From the NCBI GenBank assembly GCA_039707655.1, contig CM077673.1:270080288-270144287 (forward strand): DNA of 64,000 bases, in the 5' to 3' direction. This DNA comes from Elymus sibiricus (taxonomy: Eukaryota; Streptophyta; Magnoliopsida; Poales; Poaceae). This document shows, one piece after another, positions 1-12,029 of this stretch. The stretch's first letter is position 1. Every line of letters begins with the position of its first letter. The notes under the pieces were generated by a model. That model did no database searches. It was not told where the DNA came from and was given only the letters and a program-made list of their open reading frames with translations. Position numbers and translations under genes: made by a program.

Positions 1-1430
1 AGCACAACGGCGTGGTGGCGGTGGTGGTGGAGCTGATCCTGCAGAGCTTCGCTAAGCTATACCGAACAGATCTAGAGGAGAGGCAATCTAGGGGGAGAGA
101 GAGGCAGCCCATGGCTTTTCTTGGGTGCGGCTGCCCTCCCTCTCCTCATCTATATATAGGGGGAAGGGAGGAGGGGTGGCGCCCCTAGGGTTTCCCCTAA
201 GGGGGCCGGCGGCCTAGATGGGAAACCCTAGATGGGAAACCCTAGGGAGGGCGCCCCACCTCCCCTGGTTACGTGAGATGGGGTGAGAGGGGTGCACAGC
301 CCCTTAGTGGGCTGGTGTGCCCCCTCCCCTTGGCCCATGAGGCCCCCCAACACTTGCCGGGGCCCCCCGAAACCTCTTTCGGTACTCCTGGTCATAACCC
401 GGTACCCCCGAAACGCTTCGGGACTCTGATTCCCTTCGTCCTATATATCGATCTTCACCTCCGTACCATTCCGGAGTTCCTCGTCACATCCGGGATCTCA
501 TCTGGGACTCCGAACAACCTTCGGAAACCAACATACATAACTCAACTATACCGAAACGTCATTGAACCTTAAGTGTGCAGACCCTGCGGGTTCGAGAACT
601 ATGTAGACATGACCGAGACACCTCTACGGTCAATAACCAATAGCAGGACCTGGATGCCCATATTGGTTCCTACATATTCTATGAAGATCTTTATCGGTTG
701 AACCTCTATGTCAAGGATTCAGTTAATCCCGTATGATGTTCCCTTTGTTCTTCGGTATGTTACTTGCCCGAGATTCGATCGTCGGTATCTCCATACCTAG
801 TTCAATCTCGTTACCGGCAAGTCTCTTTTACTCATTCTGTAATACAAGATCCCATGGCTAACACTTTAGTCACATTTCTTGCAAGGCTTGTTGTGATGTT
901 GTATTACCGAGTGGGCCCTCAGATACCTCTCCGTCACACAGAGTAACAAATCCCAGTCTCGATCCATGCCAACTCAACAGACACCTTCGGAGATACCTGT
1001 AGAGCATCTTTATAGTCACCCAGTTACGTTGTGACGTTTGATACACACAAGGTATTCCTCCAATGTCAGTGAGTTGCATGATCTCATGGTCATAGGAACA
1101 GATACTTGACATGCAGAAAACAATAGCAATAAACTGACACGATCATATGCTACGTTCATAGTTTGGGTCTTGTCCATCACATCATTCTCCTAATGATGTC
1201 ATCCTGTTATCAAATGACATCTCATGTCTATGGCTAGGAAACCTTGACCATCTTTGATCAACAAGCTAGTCCACTAGAGGCATACTAGGGACACAGTGTT
1301 GTCTATGTATCCACACATGTATCAGTGTTTCTAATTAATACAATTATAGCATGGATAATAAATGATTATCATGAACAAGGAAATATAATAATAACCAATT
1401 TATTATTGCCTCTAGGGCATATTTCCAACA
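1..1430 (-). repeat. 3' LTR of Copia element 1 (truncated by window edge)
   Basis: It ends at 1430 with ATTTCCAACA on the plus strand, that is TGTTGGAAAT in element orientation, immediately followed by the polypurine tract. It aligns along its length with 6194-7495 and with the LTRs at 24870 and 31966. A TATATATA box on the minus strand at 151-158 marks the likely LTR promoter. Confidence 0.88.
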
Positions 1431-1442
1431 GTCTCCCACTTG
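1431..1442 (-). other. Polypurine tract of Copia element 1
   Basis: On the minus strand this reads AAGTGGGAGAC directly before the LTR start TGTTGG, the normal position of the plus-strand priming tract. The same sequence sits at 26673-26684 in Copia element 2. Confidence 0.75.
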
Positions 1443-1559
1443 CACTAGAGTCAATAATCTAGTTCACATCACCATGTGATTTACATTGTTATGAATCTAA
1501 CACCCAATGAGTTCTGGGGTTCGATCATGCTTTGCATGTGAGAGAGGTCTTTAGTCAAC

Positions 1560-4500
1560 GGGTCTGCAACATTCAGATCCGTGTGTACTTTGCAATTCTC
1601 TATGTCATACTGTAGACACTGCTACCACACTCCACTTGGAGCTATTCCAAATGGCTGCTCCACTATACGTATCCGGATTGCTACTCAGAGTCATCCGGAT
1701 TGGTGTTAAAGCTTGATGTTACCCTTTACAACGAACTCTTTATCACCTCCATAATCGAGAAATATTTCCTTAGTCATCTAGTTACTAAGGATAATCTTGA
1801 CCGCTGTCCAGTGATCCACTCCTGGATCACTCTTGTACCCCTTGACAGACTCATGGCAAGGCACACACAGGTGCGGTACACAGCATGGCATACTATACAG
1901 AGCCTATGGATAAGGCATAGGGGATGACCTTCGTCCTTTCTCTTTCTTCTGCCGTGGTCGAGCTTTGAGTCTCACTCAACTCCACACCTTTCTTTGACTG
2001 ATCCATTTTGAACTCTTTCAAAATCTTGTCAAGGTATGTACTCATTGAAAGTTTTATCAGACGTCTTGATCCACCTCTATAGATCAAGATGCCCAATGTT
2101 TAAGTAGCTTCGTTCCAGGTTTTCCTTTGAAAAACTCCTTTTCAAACAACCCTTTATGCTTTCCAGAAATTCTACATCATTTCCGATCAACAATATGTCA
2201 TCCACATATACTTATCAAAAATTCTATAGTGCTCCCACTCACTTTATTGTAAATACAAGTTTCTCATAAACTTTGTATAGACTCAAAAACTTTGATCACC
2301 TCATCAAAGCGTATGTTCCAACTCCTTGAATTTGTGAAAAACCCTTTGCCACAAGTCGAGCTTTATAGACGGTGACATTACCGTCCGCGTCCGTCTTCCT
2401 TTTAAAGATCCATTTGTTTTGAATGGCCTTTCGCCCTTCAGGTAATACTTCCAAAGCCCATACTTTGTTTTCTTACATGGATCCCATCTCGGATTTCATG
2501 GCCTCTAACCATTTCTCGGAATCCGGGCCCATCATCGCTTCTCCATAGCTCGTAGGTTCATCGTTGTCCAACAACATGACCTCTAAGACAGGGTTGCCAT
2601 ACCACTCAGGAGCAGTACGCGTCCTTGTCGACCTACGAGGTTCGATAGTAACTTGATCCGAAGCTTCATGATCATCATCATTAATTTCCTCTTCAACTAA
2701 CGTAGGCTCCACAGAAACAACTTTCTGCGCTGCGCTACTCTCTGGTTGAAACAAAGGTTCAACAACCTCATCAAGTTCTACCTTCCTCCCACTCAATTCT
2801 TTCGAGAGAAACTCGTTCTCGAGAAAGGACCCGTTTTAGCAACAAACACTTTGTGCTTGGATTTGAGATAGAAGGTTTACCCAACTGTTATGTTTAGGGT
2901 ATTCTATGAAGATGCATTTGTCCGCTTTGGGTTCGAGCTCATCATGTTGAAAACCTTTTCCACATAAGCGTCGCAGCCCCAAACATTAAGAAATGATAGC
3001 TTAGGTTTCTGCCAAACCAAAATTCATACGGTGTCATCTCAACGGACTTAGATGGTGCCCCCTTTTTAAAGTGAATGTAGTTGTCTCTAATGCATAACCC
3101 CAAAACGATAGTGGCAAATCGATAAGAGACATCATAGTTCGCACCATATCCAATAGAGCACGACTACGACGTTCGGACACACCATCACACTATGGTATTC
3201 CAGGTGGCGTGAGTTGTGAAACAACTTCCACATTGTCTTAAGTTGTATACCAAACTCGTAACTCAGATATTTACCTCCACGATCATATCGTAGACATTTT
3301 ATCTTCTTGTCACGATGATCTCAAACTTCACTCTGATTTTGTTTGAACTTTTCAAACATTTCAGACTTGTGTTTCATTAAGTAAATATCCCCATATCTAC
3401 TCAAATCATCAGTGAAGGTAGGAAAATAATGATATCCACCGCACGCTACAACACTCATTGGACCGAATACATCAACATGTATTATTTCCAATAAGTTACT
3501 TGCCCGCTCCATCATACCGGAAAACGGGGTCTTAGTCATCTTGCCCATGAGGCATGGTCCGCATGTCTCAACCGATTCGAAATCGAATGAGTCCAAAGAT
3601 CCATCAGCATGGAGTTTCTTCATGCGTTTTATACCAATATGACATTTAGCGGCAGTGCCACAAGTATGTGGTACTATCATTATTAACTGTGTATCTTTTG
3701 GCATTAATATTATGAACATGTGTATCACTACGATCAAGATTCAATAAACCATTCTCATTGGGTGCATGACCATTGAAGGTATTATTCATGTAAACAGAAT
3801 AACCATTATTCTCTAACTTAAATGAATAACCGTATTACAATAAACATGATCTAATCACGTTCATGCTCAACGCAAACACCAAATAACATTTATTTAGGTT
3901 CATCACTAATCCCGAAGGTAGAGAGAGCGTGCGATGGTGACCACATCAACCTTGGAAACACTTCCAACACTCATCATCACCTCACCCTTAGCTAGCCTCC
4001 GTTTATTCCGTAGCTTTTATTTCGATTTACAAACATTTAGCAACCGAACCGGTATCCAATACCCAGGTGCTACTAGGAGTACTAGTAAGGTACACATCAA
4101 TAACACGTATATCAAATATACTTATGTCGACGTTGCCAGCCTTCTTATCTACCAAGTATCTAGGGTTGTTACGCTTCAGCGACCGTTCTCCTCATAATAG
4201 AAGCACTTAGTGTCGGGTTTGGGTTCAACTTTGGGTTTCTTCACTGGAGCAGCAACTGACTTGCCATCCATGAAGTTTCCCTCCTTGCCCTTGCCCTTCT
4301 CGAAACTAGTGGTTTTACTAACCATCAACACTTGATGCTCCTTCTTGATTTCTACCTTCGCGGTGTCAAACATCGCGAATAGCTCGGGCATCATTATTTC
4401 CATCCCTGGCATTATATAGTTCATCACGAAGCTCTAGTAGCTTAGTGACAGTGACTTGGAGAACTATATCAATCACTATCTTATCTGGAAGATCAACTCC

Positions 4501-4860
4501 CACTCGATTCAAGCGATTGTAGCACCCAGACAATCTGAGCACAAGCTCACCGATTGAGCTATTCTCCTTCATCTTGCAGGCAAAGAATCTTGTTGGAGGT
4601 CTCATACCTCTCAACATGGGCACGAGCCTGAGATCCCAATTTCATCTCTTAGAACATCTCATATGTTCCGTGACGTTCAAAACGTTTTGGAGCCTCAATT
4701 CTAAGCCATGATGCATGATGCACTGAACTATCAAGTAGTCATCAAAACGTGCCTGTTAGATGTTCACAACATCTACGGACGACGCTAGAGGGGGTGGCGC
4801 ACCGAGCGGTGCATTAAGGACATAAGCCTTCTGTGCAGCAATGAGGACAATCCTCAGATC
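1560..4860 (-). pseudogene. Decayed Copia gag-pol (element 1)
   Basis: Broken fragments of the polyprotein lie in the expected minus-strand order. Gag pieces are at about 4176-4860. The integrase GAG-pre and start of the core are at 3321-3737. The integrase C-terminal and linker region (motif RSTRTRTAPEWYGNP) is at 2473-2796. The end of reverse transcriptase and RNase H debris is at 1560-2340. Much of the reverse transcriptase core, including the YVDD box region, is missing or scrambled around 2100-2340, which explains part of the length deficit against the 27053-30706 copy. The triplet for the integrase catalytic Glu (motif GVSERR near 3170-3180) is retained here, unlike in element 2. There are many frameshifts and stops, so no function is expected. 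Confidence 0.8.
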
Positions 4861-4899
4861 ACGGACCCAGTCCGCATTATTGCTACCATCATCTTTCAA

Positions 4900-6180
4900 C
4901 TCTATTTCTCTAGGAACATATAAAAAATCAAGGGAGCTACAGCATGAGCTAGTAATCTACAACATAATTAACAAAGACATTTTGACTATGTTCATGATAA
5001 TGAGTTTAGTTAATCATATTACTTAAAAACTCCCACTGAAATTGACATCCCTCCGGTCATTCGAGTGTCACATGATCCAAATTCACCAACTCAAGTCCGA
5101 TCATCACGTGAGTTGAGGTGGTTTCAATGGTGAACATCTTCATGTTGATCATATCTACTATATGACTCATGTTCGACCTTTCGGTCTCTTGTGTTCCGAG
5201 GCCATGTCTGTACATGCTAGGCTCGTTAAGTTTAACCCGAGTGTTTCGCATGTGCAACACTGGCTTGCACCCGTTGTATGTGAACGTAGAGTCTATCACA
5301 CCCGATCATCACGTGGTGTCTCGAAACGACGAACTTTCGCAACGGTGCACACTCAGGGAGAACACAATTTTATCTTGAAATTTTAGTGAGGGATCACCTT
5401 ATATTGCTAACGTCGTCCTAAGCAAAATAAGATGCATAAAAGGATTAACATCACATGCAAATCATAAGTGACATGATATGGCCATGAACTTGTGCTTTTG
5501 ATCTCCATCTTCAAAGCACCGGCATGATCTCCATCGTCACCGGCATAACACCATGATCTCCATCAATGTGTCGCCATGAGGTTGTCGCGCCGACTGTTGC
5601 TTCCACGACTATTGCTAACTCATAGCGATAAAGTAAAGCAAAAACGACGAAAATAATTAAAGACAACCCTATGGCTCCTGTCGGTTGCCGTACTCATCGA
5701 CATGCAAGTCATGATATTCTATACAATACATGATCATCTCATACATCACATATATCTCATCATGTAATTGGCCATATCACATCACAACATACCCTGCAAA
5801 AACAAGTTAGATGTCCTCTAATTGTTGTTGCAAGTTTTACGTGGCTGCTACGGGTATCTAGCAAGAACAATTCTTACCTACGCAAAAACCACAACGGTGA
5901 TACAAAAATTGCTATTCAACCTTCTCAAGGACCGCCTTTGTCAAAACCGATCCGACTAAAGTGGGAGAAACAGACACCCGCCAGCCATCTTTACGCAACG
6001 AAGTTACATGTCAGTTGATGGAACCGGTCTCTCGTAAGCGTACGAGTAATGTTGGTCCGGGCCGCTTCATCCCACAATACCGCCGAATCAAGAAAAGACC
6101 AAGGGAGGAAGCAATCTGAATATCAACGCCCACAAACTCCTTTGTGTTTCTACTCTAGATCTCATCTACACATAGACCTA
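4900..6180 (-). other. Untranslated leader of Copia element 1 with a conserved short ORF
   Basis: This lies between the primer site and gag. It matches 30760-31952 of element 2 closely. It contains an 80-codon minus-strand ORF at 5057-5299 that is also open in the other copy. Confidence 0.6.
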
Positions 6181-6192
6181 GCTCTGATACCA
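6181..6192 (-). other. Primer binding site, tRNA-iMet type
   Basis: In element orientation it reads TGGTATCAGAGC, complementary to the 3' end of plant initiator methionine tRNA, one base away from the LTR end. It fixes the element as minus-strand and 6194-7495 as the 5' LTR. Confidence 0.9.
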
Positions 6193-6193
6193 C

Positions 6194-7495
6194 TGTTGGG
6201 GAACGTTGCATGGGAAACACATAGACCTAGATGGGAAACCCTAGATGGGTTTTGGCCCTCCCACCCCCTAGGAGCCTTGGCCCCCAAGGCAAAGGGGGCG
6301 GCTGCCCTAGGGAGGGCGCCCCACCTCCCCTGGTTACGTGAGATGGGGTGAGAGGGGTGCACAGCCCCTTAGTGGGCTGGTGTGCCCCCTCCCCTTGGCC
6401 CATGAGGCCCCCCAACACTTGTCGGGGCCCCCCGAAACCCCTTTCAGTACTCCTGGTCATAACCCGGTACCCCCGGAACGCTTCCGGACTCCGATTCCCT
6501 TCGTCCTATATATCGATCTTCACCTCCGGACAATTCCGAAGTTCCTCGTCACGTCCGGGATATCATCCGGGACTCCGAACAATCTTCGGAAACCAACATA
6601 CATAACTCAACTATACCGAAACGTCACCGAACCTTAAGTGTGCAGACCCTGGGGGTTCGAGAACTATGTAGACATGACCGAGACACCTCTACGGTCAATA
6701 ACCAATAGCAGGACCTAGATGCCCATATTGGTTCCTACATATTCTACGAAGATCTTTATCGGTTGAACCTCTATGTCAAGGATTCAGTTAATCCCGTATG
6801 ATGTTCCCTTTGTTCTTCGGTATGTTACTTGCCCGAGATTCGATCGTCGGTATCTCCATACCTAGTTCAATCTCGTTACCGGCAAGTCTATTTTACTCGT
6901 TCCGTAATACAAGATCCCATGGCTAACACTTTAGTCACATTTCTTGCAAGGCTTGTTGTGATGTTGTATTACCGAGTGGGCCCTGAGATACCTCTCTGTC
7001 ACACGGAGTAACAAATCCCAGTCTTGATCCATGCCAACTCAACAGACACCTTCGGAGATTCCTGTAGAGCATCTTTATAGTCACCCAGTTACGTTGTGAC
7101 GTTTGATACACACAAGGTATTCCTCCGGTGTCAGTGAGTTGCATGATCTCATGGTCATAGGAACAGATACTTGACATGCAGAAAACAATAGCAATAAACT
7201 GACATGATCATATGCTACGTTCATAGTTTGGGTCTTGTCCATCACATCATTCTCCTAATGATGTGATCCTGTTATCAAATGACATCTCATGTCTATGGCT
7301 AGGAAACCTTGACCATCTTTGATCAACAAGTTAGTCCACTAGAGGCATACTAGGGACACAGTGTTGTCTATGTATCCACACATGTATCAATGTTTCCAAT
7401 TAATACAATTATAGCATGGATAATAAACGATTATCATGAACAAGGAAATATAATAATAACCAATTTATTATTGCCTCTAGGGCACATTTCCAACA
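6194..7495 (-). repeat. 5' LTR of Copia element 1, internally deleted
   Basis: It is 1302 bp against about 1.8 kb for the related LTRs at 24870 and 31966. The missing piece is the R/U5 part: only about 23 bp of the usual terminal sequence remains (to 6216), then a 14-bp stretch ACACATAGACCTAG (6217-6230) duplicating the leader at 6168-6181, then U3/R sequence resumes. Confidence 0.82.
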
Positions 7496-8988
7496 GAATT
7501 CTTATTGATATTTAGGTTATTCTTGTCCATTATTCCCCATTATGATACAATTCTTATGCCTTTTCCTTCTGAATATGCAAGGTACATCACAAGGAGGGAA
7601 AACACTGGAAACTGGAATTCTGGACATGAAAACCAAGAAAATGGCTGAAAATTCATTGGACTCCAAATGACCTGAAACTTCACGGAAATTTTTTATGGAA
7701 TATATAAGAATCATTGGGCCAGAATATACCTGAGGGGGGCCACCTGCTGGCCACAAGTCAACAGGGCCCCCCCCCCCTCGGCATGCCCTGTTGCCTTGTG
7801 GGGCCCCAGCAGGTCTCTCGACCCCTATCTTCTCCTTTATGGTGTGTTTCACCCTAGAAAAAATCATAAGGATACTTTTGGGACGAAGCGCCACCGTCTC
7901 GAGGCGGAAACCTGGGCAGATGCCCCTTTGATCTCCGGCGGAGAGATTCTGCCGGGGAAACTTCCCTCCGGGAGGGGGAGATCGAAGCCATCGCCATCAC
8001 CAATGCTTCCTCCTTCATGGGAGGACCAATATTCATCAAAATCTTCACCAGCACCATCTCATCTCAAATCCTAGTTCATCTCTTGTATTCAATCTTTGTC
8101 TCAAAACCTCAGGTTGGTACCTGTGGGTTACTAGTAGTGTTGATTACATCTCATAGTTGATGCTTGTTGGTTTACATGGTGGAAGATATTATGTTCAGAT
8201 CCTTGATCTCCATTATTACACCTCTGATCTTGAACATGTTGATGATGTGTGAGTAGTTACTTTTGTTCCTGAGGACATGGGAGAAGTCTTTTTATATGTA
8301 ATCATGTGAAGTTGGTATTCGTTCGATATTTTGATGATGTGTATGTTGTTTCTTCTCTTAGTGGTGTCCTGTGAATGTCGACTACATGACACTCACCATG
8401 TTATGGGCCTAAGGGAAGGCATTGTGGAGTAACAAGTAGATGATGGTTTGCGAGAGTGACAGCAGCTTAAACCCTAGTTTATGTGTTACTTCATAAGGGT
8501 CTGATCTGGATCCATACATTTCATCCGATGGTTAGATTTATCTTACTTCTTCTTTCGTAGTTGCGGATGATTGCGGGAGGGGGTAATCATAAGTAGGTTG
8601 TATGTTCAAGTAAGAACAAGACCTTAGCACCGGTCCACCCACATATCAAATTATCAAAGTAACGAATGCGAATCAACTCAACACGATGAACATGAGTAGA
8701 CAGAAATTCCCATGTCTCCTCGGGAGCGCTTGCTTATTATAAGAGTACTTTCTGGCCTGTACTTTGTTATAAAAAGGATTCGGCTATCTTGCTGCACCTT
8801 TGTTACTACTGCTACTTGTCACCTGTTAAGAATTACCTTGCTACAAAACTACCTGTCACTGTTACTTGTAGCACTTGCAGAGAATACCTTACCGAAAACG
8901 GCTTATCATTTCCTTCCGCTCCTTGTTGGGTTCGACACTCTTACTTATCAAACAGACTACGGTTGATCCCTATACTTGTGCGTCATCA
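7496..8988 (+). repeat. 3' portion of an unassigned plus-oriented LTR
   Basis: Copia element 1 appears to have inserted into this sequence. It ends TTGTGCGTCATCA at 8988, a TG..CA-type LTR end, after a TCGACACTCTTACTTATC stretch resembling the U5 end of Triticeae Gypsy LTRs as I remember them. No internal region follows on the right, so it is a 3' LTR or solo LTR. The family is not resolved. The short GC-rich ORFs inside it are not coding. Confidence 0.45.
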
Positions 8989-9195
8989 CCCACCATTTTT
9001 AACATTTTCAGTAGCAACCCCCACCTCCAGTCCACACAACACTTGTCCCCCTCCCCTTCCCCCCTGCTCGGACCCTAGCTCGCCCCCGCCGCCGCCCTCA
9101 ACCACCAACCTCAGCTGATCTTCCCGTGCCTCCTTGCTAAACAAGTTCACGTTACCCACCGATCCACATACACTATCGCCGCCCTGAGTTTTTAG

Positions 9196-9845
9196 ATGAG
9201 GCCGGTGGTGTCCCTTTCCCCCAGATCCACATCCCGTACTCCAGAGAGTTGCAGCCTAATTAGCACGACCACATATCCCATGGAGTTCGAGGAGCGTACA
9301 AGCAAAAAGAGGTCTATCATTGCCTCTCCTCCGTATGCAACGAGGTGGGCGCGGTTCGTGCCGACCCATCGATCCCGGAGGAACACCTTGCCGCGAAAGC
9401 CGGTTAGGACGTTGACTATGTTGGCTTGCCGAAGGCTTGAAGTATACGGTCTCGCGTATTCCTGTATCTCAGGAGAGCCAGCTACGACATCAAGCTCGTA
9501 AACATCGACAACTTCACTCGGGCCTTGTCACAAGTTAACTGGTCCACCAGCAACGCCTCTGGTTCAGCCGCCGTCGATCTCTTCAAAGGCCCTGCCGCTG
9601 ATCTCCTCCTCCTCGCGGTCATGGATATGCGATCCTTGTACGCCATCGAGCCCCTTTTGTCATTTCTGAAGGAAACGTTCTACGACGGTGGCTTGGGATC
9701 CTTAGCTCCAAAGGCAGATCTCATCGACCAAGAGAAGGGCACACACTACGATTATTACAAGGGGAAACATCCCATCCGTGACATCAGGGAGCGCACCCTG
9801 GGCACCACAAATTCCAAGTGGAAGGAGCCCATGCATGACAAGTGA
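9196..9845 (+). pseudogene. Coding-like debris, family not recognised
   Basis: Two overlapping open stretches in different frames (9196-9501, and an open frame running through about 9498-9845) are GC-rich with codon-like composition, in contrast to the AT-rich sequence after 9850. The second includes residues VDLFKGPAADLLLLAVMDMR and ends KWKEPMHDK. They can be read as one product only with at least one frameshift near 9490. The downstream sequence is AT-rich and tandemly repeated, like an intron or transposon spacer. It could be the 5' exon of the broken gene that includes the B3 fragment at 11543-11782, but nothing in the sequence proves it. I recognise no domain. Confidence 0.3.
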
Positions 9846-9934
9846 GGCAACATCCTGTGAGCAAATCATACTTTTTATAGCTAGCCCTCTCGTACCCATT
9901 GTTATAGTAGCTTTTGCCATGCGACAACGATGCA

Positions 9935-10845
9935 GTGTTTAATTGAGCATTTGTCCAGTTTTCTAGCAGATGCCTTGCTTTTCTGTATCTGGTTGTTAGG
10001 TAGGTTGCATTGAGCATTTTTCCAGTTTTCAATTGCTATATTTGGTTGTTACAGTGAGCATATATGCCTTGTTTCTTTCGGTAATTCATAATGTGATGTT
10101 CATTATATGCAAGTATGAACTGTGGAGTTTAATTTCATCAACACCACTTGTTATGCCGGGTGTTGTTAACCAGTGGCCTTAACTCCCGTTTTAAACATTT
10201 ATGCCTTGTTTCTCTCTATTTTGTTGTTAGGTTGGTTGCAGTGAGCATTTGTCTAGTTTTCAAGCAGATGCCTTGCTTTTCTATATCTGGTTGTTAGGTT
10301 GGTTGAAGTGAGCATTTGTCTAGTTTTCAAGCAGATGCCTTGCTTTTCTGTATATGGTTGTTAGGTTGGTTGCATTGAGCATTTGTCCAGTTTTCAATGG
10401 CTATATTTGGTTGTTACAGTGAGCATACCTTGTTTCTTTCAGTTATTCACAATGTGATGTTCATTATGTGCAAGTATGAACTTTGTAGTTCATTTTCATC
10501 AATACCACCTGTTATGCCTGGTGTTGTTAACCAGTGGCTTTAACTCCCGTTTTTAACATTTATGCCTTGTTTCTTTGTATTTGGTTGTTAGGTTGGTTGC
10601 AGTGAGCATTTGTCTAGTTTTCAAGCACATACCTTGTTTTTCTGTATCTGGTTGTTAGGTTGGTTGCAGTGAGCATTTGTCTAGTTTACAAGCAGATGCC
10701 TAGCTTTTCTGTATCTGGTTGTTAGGTTCATGGCATTGAGCATTTTTCTAGTTTCCAATGGCTATATTTGCTTCTTATAGTGAGCACCTATGCCTTGTTT
10801 ATTTCAAGAAGATACCTTGTATATTTGGTTGATGTTAAGCCTGTT
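9935..10845. repeat. Higher-order tandem repeat, period about 363 bp built on a 67-bp minisatellite
   Basis: A 67-bp unit containing GGTTGTTAGGTTGGTTGCAG starts at about 10222, 10289 and 10356 and again three times at about 10580-10745. The unit blocks alternate with a non-repetitive spacer of about 180 bp (10013-10195, copy 10377-10555, partial third copy from 10738). The spacer starts recur at 364 and 361 bp. There are therefore two full higher-order units and one partial unit. Confidence 0.75.
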
Positions 10846-11542
10846 CTACTTATCATGACTTTCCATGTACTTGCACAGGACAACAATGGGAGTGTCCGAC
10901 GTTTTCTACCGAGGTTTTTTTTCATCCCTCGGCTTATGCTCCATCCTTTCCATAATGTAGTGCATATTGATTTTTTGAATAGTCAAACTTTGCAAACTGT
11001 GAACAAATTTATAGAGAATACTATTTATATATACCACACCAAAATGTATTCAATATGAAAGTAAATTTTGTAATGTATCTAATGAAATGGATTTGGAATT
11101 CTAGATGTATATGTTTTTCTCTACAAACTTTATCTAAGTTGGTAAATGTTGACTTCTCAAAATGTTTATACGCAACACATTGTGGAACTGATGGAGTAAT
11201 ATATTACACCATTCTTCAACTGCATTTCAGCTTCTAATATTGTCTTGTTGCTTGTAAGTACATATGTCCTTGGTAAAGATCCACGCCTGGACACTTTTTG
11301 CATGTGGGCAATGACATATTCAGGAACCAACATCAAGTGAGGAAACTGATAAGGATTGTTAAGGGAAAGAGAGGAACGATGCCAATTAGACTATTTTTTA
11401 CGCTCTATCCAACACAACAGTGAGTTGTAGGATGGTAACTGCGAACTTTGTAACCTTCTATTAGTACTACCTATAATGAGTTGTCACACAACAATGTCTG
11501 AATCTTTTTCTTTTGCAACGGTTCCCAAAGCAGTTTACTTAA

Positions 11543-11782
11543 GATTACCTCGCAAAGTACATGATTGTTGGACATGCAATGAAGGTTAAAGTATATCATC
11601 AAGACTACAATGAGTATCGAGAAGTCGTAATGAAGACAATGAAGGATGGGCGGGCGGCCATCACTAGGGGCTGGCCTAGAGTCGTGCATGCGTTAGGCAT
11701 GGAGGAGGGCACAATATGGGCATTCCGCTTCACCTTCTCTAGCAACCAGAATGTCTTTCGGATCTCTCTTTACCGCCTTTAA
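11543..11782 (+). pseudogene. B3 DNA-binding domain fragment (REM-like), last exon or captured piece
   Basis: An open frame of about 80 codons ends at TAA 11780-11782. Residues run DYLAKYM..VGHAMKVKVYHQD, then VMKTMKDGRAAITRGWPRVV, EEGTIWAFRF and FRISLYRL. This matches the layout of the C-terminal two thirds of a plant B3 domain: a core beta strand pair, the 'T.GW..FV....L..GD..vF' helix block, then a terminal strand 'F.v.i.R'. B3 domains bind DNA in plant transcription factors (ARF, LAV, RAV, REM families). An in-frame stop lies just upstream, after a possible splice acceptor (AAAGCAG near 11530), so a 5' exon is needed. None is recognisable within 1.5 kb. It sits between a tandem repeat and a CACTA-like end, so it may be a gene fragment captured by the transposon. 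The B3 assignment is by pattern only. Confidence 0.5.
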
Positions 11783-12029
11783 TACAACCATGGTTCCATC
11801 ATTCTTTATTTGTCCCTTTTGTAGTTTTCTTTTTTTTGCGAATTGATGCTTCTGTAGTTGTTGAGTATTTGTACATGTGAATCGAATTATGCATTCGTTC
11901 TTCATCCTATATTTAAACATGATTCGATATGAAATAAATAATTTCCTACTTTCAAATTTAAATTATGTGAATTATGAACACAAGTATTAAATTAGGGATA
12001 AATTATGCTCTGAGGGCCATTACAATGCA

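Larger units (their letters stand above)
1..7495 (-). mobile_element. Copia LTR retrotransposon (Angela/BARE-like), old copy, left end outside the window
   Basis: Two related LTRs (1-1430 and 6194-7495) flank an internal region with a polypurine tract at 1431-1442 and a primer site for tRNA-iMet at 6181-6192, so the element reads on the minus strand. LTR ends read TGTTGGAAATATG and CCCCAACA in element orientation, typical of the Angela/BARE/WIS group. The interior is collinear with the better copy at 24870-33753 but about 0.5 kb shorter and full of stops and frameshifts. The right flank starts GAATT, the probable target duplication; its partner lies outside the window, so it cannot be confirmed. 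The family name is from memory of LTR sequences and is moderately sure. Confidence 0.88.

Noticed and set aside
870..1112. 80-codon ORF repeated in all Copia LTR copies (also near 6935, 26129 and 33211)
   Set aside because: It lies in the LTR near its start, outside the gag-pol transcript frame, with stops or length changes between copies. Possible but weaker than the leader ORF, so not called as coding.
6181..6192. tRNA-like sequence matching initiator tRNA
   Set aside because: Only the 12-nt primer complement is present, not a tRNA gene; the same holds for 31953, 37353 and 60844.
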